Shown: in pieces, positions 55,591 to 64,000 of the stretch | How the letters are laid out: each line of letters opens with the position of its first letter | Numbering within the stretch: position 1 is the stretch's first letter | NCBI GenBank assembly: GCA_050949825.1 | Contig: JBMNGL010000007.1 | Coordinates: 490,796-554,795, forward strand | Length of the DNA stretch: 64,000 nucleotides | Direction of reading: 5' to 3' | Origin: DTU019 sp050949825 | GTDB taxonomy: Bacteria > Bacillota > Syntrophomonadia > Syntrophomonadales > Syntrophomonadaceae | Notes under the pieces: model-generated | Databases searched by the model: none | The model's input: the letters and a program-made list of their open reading frames with translations, nothing else | What the model was told of the DNA's origin: nothing | Made by a program: the position numbers and the translations under genes

Positions 55591-56070
55591 TCAGATCACC
55601 TCCTCGTAAACGGTTTTGAATTTTTCCGCATAACTCTTGCGTTTGGCCAGGTTTGCCTCTATAGGATCCTGATAGCTGATGGCTCCCGACGGACAGTAGA
55701 CCACGCACTGGGGATTTCCACCGCAGAGGTCGCATTTCATGATCATGTCCCCGACCGGATCATAAGTTGTCGCGCCAAAAGGACAGGCAATGGTACACAT
55801 CTTGCATTTCAGACACCGGTCATGGGAAACCATCATGGCCCCGGTTTTCTCGTCCCGGTAAATAGCTGCTACCGGGCACACCTCCATGCAAGCCGCCACA
55901 CTGCATTGCTGGCATACTATGGGAGCGCTCAACCCCACTTTTTCAAAATTAAAAACCGTAATTCTGGAACGCAGTGGGTTGAACTCCCCGGTATGCACAA
56001 AGGAACATACCATTTCGCATGTTCGACACCCCGTGCACCTTTCCGGTTGAACGATTAGATTCTTCTCCAT
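55591..56070 (-). CDS. Four-cluster ferredoxin subunit of the aldehyde oxidoreductase
   Basis: 159 residues with four 4Fe-4S motifs (CTGCRTCEMVC, CQQCSVAACMEVCP, CLKCKMCTIACP and CDLCGGNPQCVVYCP), like HycB/DmsB-type subunits. It would take electrons from the AOR subunit, whose gene follows after 2 bases. It is the first gene after the sigma-54 promoter. A hairpin (CTGGCTTCATGG... AGCCAG region, 56077-56104) lies in the short leader before the start. Confidence 0.88.
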   Translation of the reverse strand: MEKNLIVQPERCTGCRTCEMVCSFVHTGEFNPLRSRITVFNFEKVGLSAPIVCQQCSVAACMEVCPVAAIYRDEKTGAMMVSHDRCLKCKMCTIACPFGATTYDPVGDMIMKCDLCGGNPQCVVYCPSGAISYQDPIEANLAKRKSYAEKFKTVYEEVI

Positions 56071-56138
56071 TTCCGCCTGGCTCCATCAACCATGAAGCCA
56101 GGACTTCACCTCCTTGTCCCATTCTTAACCACTTTATA

Positions 56139-56154
56139 TGCATAAACCGTGCCA
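56139..56154 (-). promoter_or_regulatory. Sigma-54 promoter of the aldehyde oxidoreductase operon
   Basis: Minus strand TGGCAC-N5-ATGCA: perfect -24, one change in the -12, GC spacing right. It is about 70 bases before the first gene. Confidence 0.65.
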
Positions 56155-56286
56155 GAATGAGCGATTTGGTAATATATATCAACAAATAGGGGACAATGTC
56201 CTATGAAAGGGTTATTTTGCGGCTAAACCGTTGCAGTACACTAAAATATGATTTCGATATGCTTTTAGTTTTTAAAGGCAAAAAGA

Positions 56287-56314
56287 TGTACCAGCAATGA
56301 TCATTGCTGGTACA
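56287..56314 (-). terminator. 28-base perfect palindrome, terminator of the activator gene
   Basis: TGTACCAGCAATGA and its exact complement with no loop bases between, followed on the minus strand by TCTTTTT. It lies 45 bases after the activator stop. Its place about 170 bases upstream of the sigma-54 start site means it could also be an enhancer site. Confidence 0.65.
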
Positions 56315-56358
56315 ACGATGTGACAGTAGTATGACAGGCTTGTTACCTTCTGATGTAG

Positions 56359-58365
56359 TTAAAGTTGAATGTTATATTGCCGTAATCTGCGATAGATGGT
56401 GTTTCGTGAAACCCCCATCTGCCTGGCCACGGTGCTGATATTGCCGCCGTACCGTTCAAGTAAATCCATAATCTCCTGGTATTCCGAAGCTGCTAATTGC
56501 TGCCTCCTTAGCTCTCTTTGCCGGCCTACGCTGATTGTATTATCGTCTGAATACTGCTCCTCATCAGCAGGCTTTTCTGCAGGCCCTGGCAGCATTTCTT
56601 CAGGCAGATCCCGCACCGACAGCTTATTGCCCTGAGTGACGCAGAGCATTCTTTCCACTACATTTTGCAGCTCGCGGGTGTTTCCCGGCCAGGAATACTG
56701 CTTCAGGACGGGAATAATGTCTGGTTCATATTTATCAATGTGGATATTCAGACGTCTGCTTATTTCCTCCACAAAATACTCAAAAAGCTGCGGTATATCT
56801 TCCCGGCGGTTGCGCAGAGGAGGCAGTTTGATAGTTATTACGTTCAATCGGTAGTAAAGATCTTCGCGGAAGTTCCCTTTATCGACCGCCGCACGCAGAT
56901 CCTTATTGGTAGCGCATATAATACGCACGTCAACCGGTATCACCTTATTGCCCCCTATACGGACGATCTGCTTTTCCTGTATAGCGCGCAGCAGCGAACC
57001 TTGTTTTCCCTGGGTCATATCCCCGATTTCATCCAGAAAAAGCGTCCCCCCGCTGGCCAATTCGAATTTGCCCGGGCGTCCCCCACGGTAGGCTCCGGTG
57101 AAGGCCCCTTCCACATAACCAAACAGTTCACTACCCATCAACTCCCGAGGAATAGCCGCACAGTTCAAGGCCACAAAGGGACCGTTCCTTCGCTGGCTGC
57201 GGTTGTGTATAGCCTGGGCGAAGACTTCTTTGCCCGTTCCGCTCTCTCCTTCCAAAAGGACATTGCTATCGCTCTCCGCCGCCAGGGAAGCAATACGAAT
57301 AGCCTTCTGCAATTCAGGGCCCGATCCGATGATATTACTGAATTCAAATCGTGCTTCGGCGCCGCTGAAGCGATTAACCAGTTTCTTAATCTTGTTTATC
57401 GGGTTGATGATGATAACTCCGCCCGTATGAACGCCCTGGTGATTCCTTATAGGCTCGCCGGAAATGAGACAATGCATATCGACCTTTCCCAACTCGGCCA
57501 GCACTTCAATATTGGAAAAAGATTTGCCGGAATGCAGTAGTTCCTTGATTTTGGGGAGGTTTTGAAAAACTTCTTCGATATGAATACCCTGGAGCATGTT
57601 TTTGGATTTTCCCAGATTCCGTTCTGCAGCCGGATTTACCTGGTCGATAGTGCCATTGGGGTTAATGATAATAACACCATCGGACATGGTGTGAAATATA
57701 TTGTTCAAACGGCTGTTTACCAGGATCAATTCCCGGTTCGTATATTGAACGCGCAGTTGTTCTTCAATAGCCTTTACCGCCGCAACCACCATGCCCAGGG
57801 TATGTTTGTGGCTGGCCTCCGAAGGACCTGACATTTGTAATGCTCCAATAATTTCATCGCTGTCATCAAAAATCGGCGCTGCTGAACAGGTCCAGGGATG
57901 GATCTTTCGGCAATAATGTTCCGGACCCGACACCTGTACCGGTTTTCGCATAACCAGGGCTGTTCCGATTCCATTGGTGCCGACTTCCCGCTCCGCCCAA
58001 ATACCGCCGGGCACTAAATTGATTTCCATACTTTTAGAATGGATATCTTTATCCCCCAGGGCCTCAAGGATATAGCCATATTCATCAGATAGGAGGACCA
58101 TGAACCCTGAGCCGGTCACAAAGTCGTACAAATTTTCCATAAATGGCCGGGTTATTGATATAAGATTCCTCTTTTTCACGCGCAGTTCTTCTAGTTCCGC
58201 TCCCTCGATAAACGGGCTTATCCCGCCGGTATAAGGGTCGACCTTTGCTGCCCGGCAGCGCTGCCACGATTCTTCGATTGCCTTGGGCACCTTGTCCGAA
58301 TCCAGGATTCCGGTTGAAACAAATCGTTCCCAGGCCTGGGCGATTTCCTGATTATACTTTTGCAT
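56359..58365 (-). CDS. AcoR-like sigma-54-dependent activator (GAF-PAS-AAA-Fis)
   Basis: 668 residues. N-terminal ~220 residues have the phrase EESWQRCRAAKVDP and GAF domain pattern (GGIWAEREVGTNGIGTAL) of AcoR-type activators; a PAS domain follows (about 225-330). AAA+ motifs: GESGTGKE, VEGAFTGA, FLDEIGDM; C-terminal Fis HTH VARQMGVSRNTIYRRL. ATG 58365 with AGGAGG 7 bases upstream; the reading from 58383 is rejected. Ligand unknown. It probably activates the aldehyde oxidoreductase operon directly downstream from the sigma-54 promoter at 56139. Confidence 0.9.
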   Translation of the reverse strand: MQKYNQEIAQAWERFVSTGILDSDKVPKAIEESWQRCRAAKVDPYTGGISPFIEGAELEELRVKKRNLISITRPFMENLYDFVTGSGFMVLLSDEYGYILEALGDKDIHSKSMEINLVPGGIWAEREVGTNGIGTALVMRKPVQVSGPEHYCRKIHPWTCSAAPIFDDSDEIIGALQMSGPSEASHKHTLGMVVAAVKAIEEQLRVQYTNRELILVNSRLNNIFHTMSDGVIIINPNGTIDQVNPAAERNLGKSKNMLQGIHIEEVFQNLPKIKELLHSGKSFSNIEVLAELGKVDMHCLISGEPIRNHQGVHTGGVIIINPINKIKKLVNRFSGAEARFEFSNIIGSGPELQKAIRIASLAAESDSNVLLEGESGTGKEVFAQAIHNRSQRRNGPFVALNCAAIPRELMGSELFGYVEGAFTGAYRGGRPGKFELASGGTLFLDEIGDMTQGKQGSLLRAIQEKQIVRIGGNKVIPVDVRIICATNKDLRAAVDKGNFREDLYYRLNVITIKLPPLRNRREDIPQLFEYFVEEISRRLNIHIDKYEPDIIPVLKQYSWPGNTRELQNVVERMLCVTQGNKLSVRDLPEEMLPGPAEKPADEEQYSDDNTISVGRQRELRRQQLAASEYQEIMDLLERYGGNISTVARQMGVSRNTIYRRLRQYNIQL

Positions 58366-58565
58366 TAACTTACCTCCTGCCATCTTTGCATGGTCAAAAG
58401 CTCATAATATAATCATAAAATAAAACCATCGGTTTTTAAAATAAGGGAGCATACAGGGGGACGGTGTGTAGAAAACTCATCACTCCTGGTGGCATAATAT
58501 TGGTAGCAGTATTTTTCTTTAAGGCCTTGCAAAACGATGAATTATAATCTCATAGAAGCCGGCCA

Positions 58566-58693
58566 AGATCCTTCGCTTTGCTCAGGATGACAGCAGAGGG
58601 CAAAGCCCGAAGGATTGTATATCAAGAGCAACGTTTTCGTTTATCGTGGTGGGGGTAACCCATGGGAATTCTGAGCGCAGCGAAGAATGATCT
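58566..58693. repeat. Inverted-repeat element in the gap before the P-type ATPase
   Basis: AGATCCTTCGCTTTGCTCAGGATGAC (58566-58591) faces the related AGATCATTCTTCGCTGCGCTCAGAA on the other strand (58669-58693), about 80 bases apart. It looks like a small non-coding palindromic element. The rest of the 58366-58759 gap shows nothing else. Confidence 0.45.
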
Positions 58694-58759
58694 GGAGAAC
58701 ACCAGGGGTTTCACCGCAACAACTACCGGACATGGCTGTCATAGAGGAGGAACGCCATT

Positions 58760-61375
58760 TTGACACCGCATAATACCAGTATTGATGAAGTATTGCGCCA
58801 ACTGCAGGTTGCCCCGCATAACGGTTTAAGCTCTGCTGAAGCAGCGCAGCGGTTGGCACAGTATGGTCCCAACCAGCTCAAGTCTAAAAAAAAGAAGACC
58901 ATCATACAACGCTTCTGGGACCAGTTTAAAGATGTAATGATCATCATATTGATTATTGCGGCCGCCGTATCCTTTGTGGTGGCCGTTCATGAAGGAGAAG
59001 GCTTTTATGAACCGGTCTTAATCCTATTTATTGTGGTGCTCAATGCCATAATGGGCGTGGCCCAGGAAAGCAAAGCGGAACATGCCCTGGAAGCCTTGCA
59101 AGAGCTTTCCGCTCCCCATGCACGGGTGCTGCGCGATGGCAGAGAGACAGTTATTGAAGCCGTGCAATTGGTGCCGGGCGATATCATTAAATTGGAAGCC
59201 GGTGATTATATACCGGCTGATGCCAGGATTATTGAAGGCGCCAGCCTCAAATCCGAAGAAGCTGCCTTGACAGGAGAATCCGTCCCCAGTGAAAAGGATG
59301 CCCATGCCGAGGTGATTGCTGGCGCCTCATTGGGGGACCGGATAAACATGCTTTACTCCGGGTGCAGCATTACCTATGGAACCGGCCAGGCGGTGGTTAC
59401 CGCTACCGGCATGCGTACCGAGATGGGAAAAATCGCCGATCTCCTGGAATCTGAAGGCGAAGCGCCTACCCCGCTGCAGCATAAACTGCATGTGCTCGGG
59501 AAATACCTGGGTTTCCTGGCCCTGGGGGTTTGCGCCATTATTTTGGTGATCGGCTTGATGGCCGGTATGAAGGTAGTGGAAATCTTCATGATAGCGGTGG
59601 CCCTGGCCGTTTCAGCTATTCCTGAAGGCCTTCCGGCCATTGTGACCATTGTGCTGGCTATTGGCGTACAGCGCATGGCCAAGCGCAATGCCATCATCAG
59701 GAAATTGTCGGCAGTGGAAACACTGGGCAGCGCCTCGGTGATATGCTCGGATAAGACCGGCACCCTGACCCAGAACCAGATGACGCTGGTAAAGGCCTTT
59801 GACGCGGATGCTTGTGTTTTAGAGGATATTAATGAGGAAAACTCTCCTCCTGTCAGGAAGCTGCTGCAATATGCCGCTTTGTGTTCGGACGGGGTGGTGG
59901 AGTTTGAAGATGGGCAGGAGCGCCATATTGGTGATCCTACCGAAACCTCCATAGTACTGGCCGCATATAAAAACGGCATGCCTAAAGACGAATTAAACCG
60001 GATGTACCCCCGCCTGGCGGAATTGCCCTTCGATTCCGAACGCAAACTGATGACTACCGTCAATGCCATGGAGGGAAAGAACATAGTAATTGTCAAAGGC
60101 GCCTTTGACGTGCTGGCCGGCAGGTGCAATGCGGGAAATGTGGAAGCGGGGCGGCAATATACCGAAGAAATGAGCCGCCAGGCCTTGCGCGTACTGGCGG
60201 TAGCCTGTAAAGAAATCGCTGTGGTGCCGGAGACACCCAGTAGTGCAGAATTGGAAAACGATCTTACTTTTATGGGACTGGTGGGCATGATCGACCCGCC
60301 CCGGCCTGAGGCCGGGGAAGCGGTCTCAGTCTGCCGCCAGGCGGGGATTAAGCCGGTCATGATCACCGGTGATCATGTGGTCACCGCTTCTGCCATCGCC
60401 CGGCAACTGGGCATTCTGCTGGAAGGGGATGACGCCGTCACCGGGAGCCAACTGGCGATGATGTCCACAGAAGAACTTCGGCAGCGGGTGCGCAATATCG
60501 CCGTGTATGCACGGGTGGCCCCGGAAGACAAGATACGCATCGTCCGTGCCTGGCAGCGGCAGGGCGAGGTGGTTTCCATGACTGGCGATGGGGTCAATGA
60601 CGCCCCGGCTTTGAAAGCAGCCGATATTGGCTGTGCCATGGGCATTACCGGCACCGATGTGTCCAAGGGCGCCTCAGATATGATTTTGACAGATGATAAT
60701 TTTGCCACCATTGTCGATGCGGTGCGTGAAGGACGCTGTATTTATGACAACATCAAAAAAACCGTGGGATTTTTGCTGGGGACCAACATCGGCGAGGTTT
60801 TAACCGTATTCGCGGCCATGCTGTTATGGCAAACTTCTCCGCTGCTGGCCGTGCACCTGCTGTGGATTAACCTGGTCACCGACAGCCTGCCTGCGGTTGC
60901 TCTGGGCATGGAGCCTGTAGAAAATGATGTTATGCGGCGCCGACCCAGGCCCAGGAATGAGAGCATCTTTGCGCAAGGAATGGGGATGCGCATCGTATTG
61001 CAAGGTATAATGTTTGCCGTCTTGACACTGCTTGGCTTTATAATGGCCTGGAAAAGCACGGGAGAGATTGAGGCGGGCCGGACCATGGCATTTTTAGTCC
61101 TGGCTTTGTCACAGGTCTTTCATGCTTTTAATATGCGCTCCAACCACTCCCTGTTTTCCATCGGCTTTTTCACCAATAAATACCTGAACGGCGCCGCCCT
61201 GATATCAATCGCACTGATCGGTATGGTGGTATTTATCCCGGCAGTGGCCTCTGCCTTCGGAATGATGCCGTTGGCAGGCAACTCCTACCTGTTGGCTGTG
61301 GGTTTGGCGATAGTGCCGATTATTGTACTGGAAATATCCAAAGCCTTTGGTCTGGTGAAGCATCAAACCCAGTAA
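58760..61375 (+). CDS. P-type Ca2+-transporting ATPase (type II)
   Basis: 871 residues. Landmarks in order: TGES actuator loop, PEGLP in M4, phosphorylation site CSDKTGTLT, nucleotide site KGAF, MTGDGVNDAPAL hinge, and NLVTDSLPA in M6. The M4 PEGLP and M6 N-x-x-T-D pattern is that of SERCA/LMCA1-type calcium pumps. About ten membrane helices, in pairs as expected. The start is TTG at 58760 with GAGGAGG 9 bases upstream. It exports cytosolic calcium or a similar cation. Stand-alone gene. Confidence 0.9.
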   Translation: MTPHNTSIDEVLRQLQVAPHNGLSSAEAAQRLAQYGPNQLKSKKKKTIIQRFWDQFKDVMIIILIIAAAVSFVVAVHEGEGFYEPVLILFIVVLNAIMGVAQESKAEHALEALQELSAPHARVLRDGRETVIEAVQLVPGDIIKLEAGDYIPADARIIEGASLKSEEAALTGESVPSEKDAHAEVIAGASLGDRINMLYSGCSITYGTGQAVVTATGMRTEMGKIADLLESEGEAPTPLQHKLHVLGKYLGFLALGVCAIILVIGLMAGMKVVEIFMIAVALAVSAIPEGLPAIVTIVLAIGVQRMAKRNAIIRKLSAVETLGSASVICSDKTGTLTQNQMTLVKAFDADACVLEDINEENSPPVRKLLQYAALCSDGVVEFEDGQERHIGDPTETSIVLAAYKNGMPKDELNRMYPRLAELPFDSERKLMTTVNAMEGKNIVIVKGAFDVLAGRCNAGNVEAGRQYTEEMSRQALRVLAVACKEIAVVPETPSSAELENDLTFMGLVGMIDPPRPEAGEAVSVCRQAGIKPVMITGDHVVTASAIARQLGILLEGDDAVTGSQLAMMSTEELRQRVRNIAVYARVAPEDKIRIVRAWQRQGEVVSMTGDGVNDAPALKAADIGCAMGITGTDVSKGASDMILTDDNFATIVDAVREGRCIYDNIKKTVGFLLGTNIGEVLTVFAAMLLWQTSPLLAVHLLWINLVTDSLPAVALGMEPVENDVMRRRPRPRNESIFAQGMGMRIVLQGIMFAVLTLLGFIMAWKSTGEIEAGRTMAFLVLALSQVFHAFNMRSNHSLFSIGFFTNKYLNGAALISIALIGMVVFIPAVASAFGMMPLAGNSYLLAVGLAIVPIIVLEISKAFGLVKHQTQ

Positions 61376-61604
61376 GAAAGGATGCCCTTTTAAGGTCTGG
61401 CGAGCAATAAGCACCAGAGTCCTGTTGGGTTCAGGACAAGTCTACCAATATCGGTGGAGAAACATATTTCATAATACGATTTGCAAGTCTTGTAATACTT
61501 TTCCGTATTATACAGTAACAATCATTGGGTCATCTATGATTTGTCGGTTTGGCTATTAATATCGTTGAAGACTGTGAGACAATCAGGCGAGGAGGATTAC
61601 GAAC

Positions 61605-62480
61605 ATGAAACGCTTTCAATACATATTGGTTATATTGCTGCTAATTATTTTTTCTTCTGTTATGGGAGGCTGCGGTGCTCGAAAAATAAGTGATATCTCA
61701 GTGGCGGAGCTCGGTTCAACTGCAACTTACAGCCAGTTCGACAATCTGGAAACAGCGCAACAGGCCGATGCAGCAATGGAAACGCTGAGCATGGAGCGCA
61801 AAATAATTCAAAATGCCGACATAGACCTGAGCGTTCAGAATGTCCCTGAGGCAGTGGAGCAGATTATCGCGTTATGTGATCAAAATGAAGGCTATACGGT
61901 CAACAGTCATTTGTACCGCGATGAAGAGCGGGTTTCGGCTAATCTGTCTATAAAAGTACCGCAGCAGCAATTGAGCAGCATCATTAACTCCATCTCCCAG
62001 TTGGGCGAAGTGACTGACAAGGTTATATCAACGCAGGATGTCACCGAGGAATACTACGATGCCCAGGCGCGCTTGAAAGTGCTCAAGGCCAAGGAAGAAC
62101 GCCTGCTGGGCTTAATGAGCAGAGCAGCCAATATAACTGAAATCATTAGCATTGAAAATGAACTGGGCAAAACCCGCAGCGAGCTTGAAGTATTGGCCGG
62201 GCGCCTCAAGTATTTGTCCAATGCCACCGAATACAGCCTGGTAAAAATAGATCTGCGCCAGGGTATTCCCGGGACATTGAAAGCCCCGCAGGGAACCCTG
62301 GGGAAAGCCGCGCAGGGACTGGTGTCCAGTCTTAATCACTTGATTGATTTTGCCAGCCATACGGTGGTTTTCTTGGTCATCATCCTGCCCTGGCTGGTGG
62401 TAGTGTTCTTGTTGTTCCTGCTATTCCGCTATATTTATCGGAAACGGAAAGCGGCCCGCTACAAAAATGAACAGGCATAG
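61605..62480 (+). CDS. DUF4349 lipoprotein
   Basis: 291 residues. Lipoprotein signal (hydrophobic 7-19, lipobox VMGGC, Cys23), then the DUF4349 core (ADIDLSVQNVPEAVEQI; SQLGEVTDKVIS; QDVTEEYYDAQARLKVL) with a coiled coil, and a C-terminal membrane helix (about 253-275) with a basic tail. It is anchored at both ends. Function is unknown. Good GAGGAGG start. Confidence 0.83.
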   Translation: MKRFQYILVILLLIIFSSVMGGCGARKISDISVAELGSTATYSQFDNLETAQQADAAMETLSMERKIIQNADIDLSVQNVPEAVEQIIALCDQNEGYTVNSHLYRDEERVSANLSIKVPQQQLSSIINSISQLGEVTDKVISTQDVTEEYYDAQARLKVLKAKEERLLGLMSRAANITEIISIENELGKTRSELEVLAGRLKYLSNATEYSLVKIDLRQGIPGTLKAPQGTLGKAAQGLVSSLNHLIDFASHTVVFLVIILPWLVVVFLLFLLFRYIYRKRKAARYKNEQA

Positions 62481-62510
62481 ATTTTCCGCAAAAAAAAGAC
62501 GGGTACGAAA

Positions 62511-62538
62511 GAAACGGAGGGACCTGTCCCTCCGTTTC
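62511..62538. terminator. Bidirectional terminator between convergent genes
   Basis: GAAACGGAGGGAC, CT, GTCCCTCCGTTTC is a perfect 13-base stem between the DUF4349 gene and the convergent regulator, touching the stop of the latter. Confidence 0.65.
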
Positions 62539-62539
62539 C

Positions 62540-64000
62540 TTAATCAATCTCGGTGCCTATTTCATTCAGCATACTGATATACAGCAGGAGTTCATCCCGG
62601 GAGGCAACATTCAACTTCATGTAGATGCGCTTATTATGGGTTTTTATGGTGTTTATACTGAGGCACAGTATTTCTGCTGTCTCTCTGGCAGTATGGCCTT
62701 TCACATAAAGGTCAAAGACGGTACGTTCTGCCGGAGAGAGCTTTTTAATATTTTCCAGGAATTCATCCAGAATAGAGAGGGAAAGGTTCTCCTGGCGGGC
62801 CTTTTCGTATAACTCCTGATTATGCAGGGCCAGATAATCGATTAAATCATCTATCTCTGCTATCCTGGTGCGGGGGGCGGCGCTCAAATCCGTAGATTTA
62901 AGGATATCGAGCCCTTCGGTAATAGGCTTTATAAATGTTCTGCTTAAAAAGAAGGATGCGGTTATACCCAGGATAACCAGCATCATCAGCAAACCAATCA
63001 ACAGCAAATTCAGTTTAGTAATGGAAGTAACGATGTCCGCTTCGGGAATCATAATGGCTACGGCCCATTGTTCATTATAAAATGCTGAATCTTCAGGATA
63101 TAAGGCTGCTGGTTTGTGAACCCCTAAAAATGAACTGTCTGCACTCCGTCTATAAGAGTAAAAAGCCCCGCGATTCTCCGAAATCTGAAGAGCATCTTTG
63201 CCTTTGAAGGTGATTTTGGCTGAATAACCACCGGCAAACATAGACTGATGGAATTGTAAGGTTTTTTCATTTATGGGGGAGAGCACACAGAACAGGCGGT
63301 TGTAAATATGATTATTGGGCATGTGAGTTAGTTTGAAGAGCATGCTGCTTATTTCAATGCCGCCAACCCCAAAGACATTGCCACGGGAATCAATCAAGGG
63401 GACCGTGCAAAGCATCACTTCCTCGCTGCTATCAGGCAGTTTTAGCATAGGACTCCAATAGTACAGACGTGACAGGGGAAGATTCCGGTTGGATTGAGCG
63501 GCATTTATGGGAAGATGGTAATAAGGAGCGTTACTGACATCAAACTCCATCTGCCACTGGGAATGGAGGCAAAGCGATTTTTTACGGCTGATACTGGGCA
63601 TCCCTCGCAGGATAGTAATATTCGGAGAAAATGAACTAATGACATTGGGTTCCATATTCTTAATATACAACCCCGCCCTGGAGTTTTGAGCATTATCCAG
63701 GGACGGATTGATAGTGGCATTTAAAATAAAGAAAACGCCGCTGCTCTTGGATATCTGCAGAGCAAACAAGGCTCGGTTCAATTCAGCGGATATAACCTTT
63801 TCCAAAACCTCGGGATGATCCTGTAGATTCGACAGGGGTATGCCCAGTTGTCCCGTGTTTTCTTCAATGCTTTGCGATAATTCCCGGGCAAACTCTATGG
63901 CTTGCATGGAAACATCTCCGTATTGTTTGGCAACTCCCTGCGAAGCATGCAGGAGTTCGTTTTCCAGTATGCTTTCGCTTTCTGACAAACCGGCAGTGAA
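62540..64000 (-). CDS. Membrane-bound sensor with Cache-like domain and LuxR HTH (5' end outside window)
   Basis: At least 486 residues; the frame stays open to the window edge, so the N-terminal membrane helix is probably outside. The first ~330 residues look like an extracellular Cache-type sensor, closed by a membrane helix (LLLIGLLMMLVILGITASFF), a HAMP-like stretch, then a C-terminal LuxR/GerE HTH (LSPAERTVFDLYVKGHTARE, ILCLSINTIKTHNKRI). A one-component membrane regulator: it should sense outside and bind DNA inside. A TTG at 63988 has no ribosome site. Confidence 0.78.
   Translation of the reverse strand, partial: FTAGLSESESILENELLHASQGVAKQYGDVSMQAIEFARELSQSIEENTGQLGIPLSNLQDHPEVLEKVISAELNRALFALQISKSSGVFFILNATINPSLDNAQNSRAGLYIKNMEPNVISSFSPNITILRGMPSISRKKSLCLHSQWQMEFDVSNAPYYHLPINAAQSNRNLPLSRLYYWSPMLKLPDSSEEVMLCTVPLIDSRGNVFGVGGIEISSMLFKLTHMPNNHIYNRLFCVLSPINEKTLQFHQSMFAGGYSAKITFKGKDALQISENRGAFYSYRRSADSSFLGVHKPAALYPEDSAFYNEQWAVAIMIPEADIVTSITKLNLLLIGLLMMLVILGITASFFLSRTFIKPITEGLDILKSTDLSAAPRTRIAEIDDLIDYLALHNQELYEKARQENLSLSILDEFLENIKKLSPAERTVFDLYVKGHTARETAEILCLSINTIKTHNKRIYMKLNVASRDELLLYISMLNEIGTEID

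Noticed and set aside
55589..55735. Extended N-terminus of the aldehyde oxidoreductase
   Set aside because: It would overlap the ferredoxin gene; the AOR start at 55588 has a strong ribosome site and the family's usual N-terminus.

Overview
The window looks like a chromosomal segment of an anaerobic, syntrophic-type Clostridium relative; a Syntrophomonadaceae-like butyrate oxidiser is my best guess. The evidence is short-chain acyl-CoA metabolism (two thiolases, 3-hydroxybutyryl-CoA dehydrogenase, an acyl-CoA:carboxylate CoA-transferase, a 4-hydroxybutyryl-CoA dehydratase remnant), a tungsten aldehyde oxidoreductase joined to NuoEFG-like subunits, three sigma-54 activators with matching -24/-12 promoters, and strong AGGAGG ribosome sites. 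No rRNA, tRNA or CRISPR array was seen.

Layout. 1-2.4 kb: chromosomal genes (end of a YhaM-type exoribonuclease, a DUF1232 protein, an ARPP-1 protein). 2.6-9.3 kb: a tight five-gene operon with an unrecognised 288-aa protein, three different DUF2791/BrxD-family ATPases and an Lhr-like helicase. It resembles an enlarged Shango or BREX ATPase-helicase module. 9.5-24.3 kb: a BREX type 4-like locus with a broken BrxA-like gene, an unrecognised ORF, a HARE-HTH protein, BrxP (PAPS-reductase/4Fe-4S), BrxC, a frameshifted PglZ, a small zinc-ribbon protein, a short BrxL and a cysteine desulfurase. It ends in an IS21 IstB remnant and a 4-hydroxybutyryl-CoA dehydratase that has lost its N-terminus, which marks the island's right edge.

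25.8-35.2 kb: CoA-transferase, thiolase and 3-hydroxybutyryl-CoA dehydrogenase on the minus strand behind a sigma-54 promoter, their likely PAS-PAS sigma-54 activator, and a divergent FAD/Fe-S oxidoreductase with a Met-Pro-rich tail. 35.6-41.7 kb: two paralogous TPR lipoproteins with a macro-domain protein between them, then a membrane Ser/Thr kinase with TPRs. 41.7-44.7 kb: a debris zone with small proteins, a divergent XRE regulator pair, broken copies of the oxidoreductase gene, a palindromic dispersed repeat and a stalk-domain fragment.

44.8-49.5 kb: thiolase, SDR dehydrogenase and an AtoSC-like two-component pair, with a sigma-54 promoter and inverted upstream sites. 49.6-58.4 kb: a minus-strand tungsten aldehyde oxidoreductase operon (ferredoxin subunit, AOR, NuoE/F/G-like subunits, MoaD/ThiS and MoeB/ThiF) with its own AcoR-like sigma-54 activator. 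58.7-64 kb: a Ca2+-type P-ATPase, a DUF4349 lipoprotein and the end of a membrane sensor with a LuxR HTH.

The strongest candidate for something new is 2.6-24.3 kb: a three-ATPase/helicase operon beside a BREX-4-like locus that carries its own cysteine desulfurase, suggesting sulfur-based rather than methyl-based chemistry. All functional calls come from reading motifs by eye; no database search was run.
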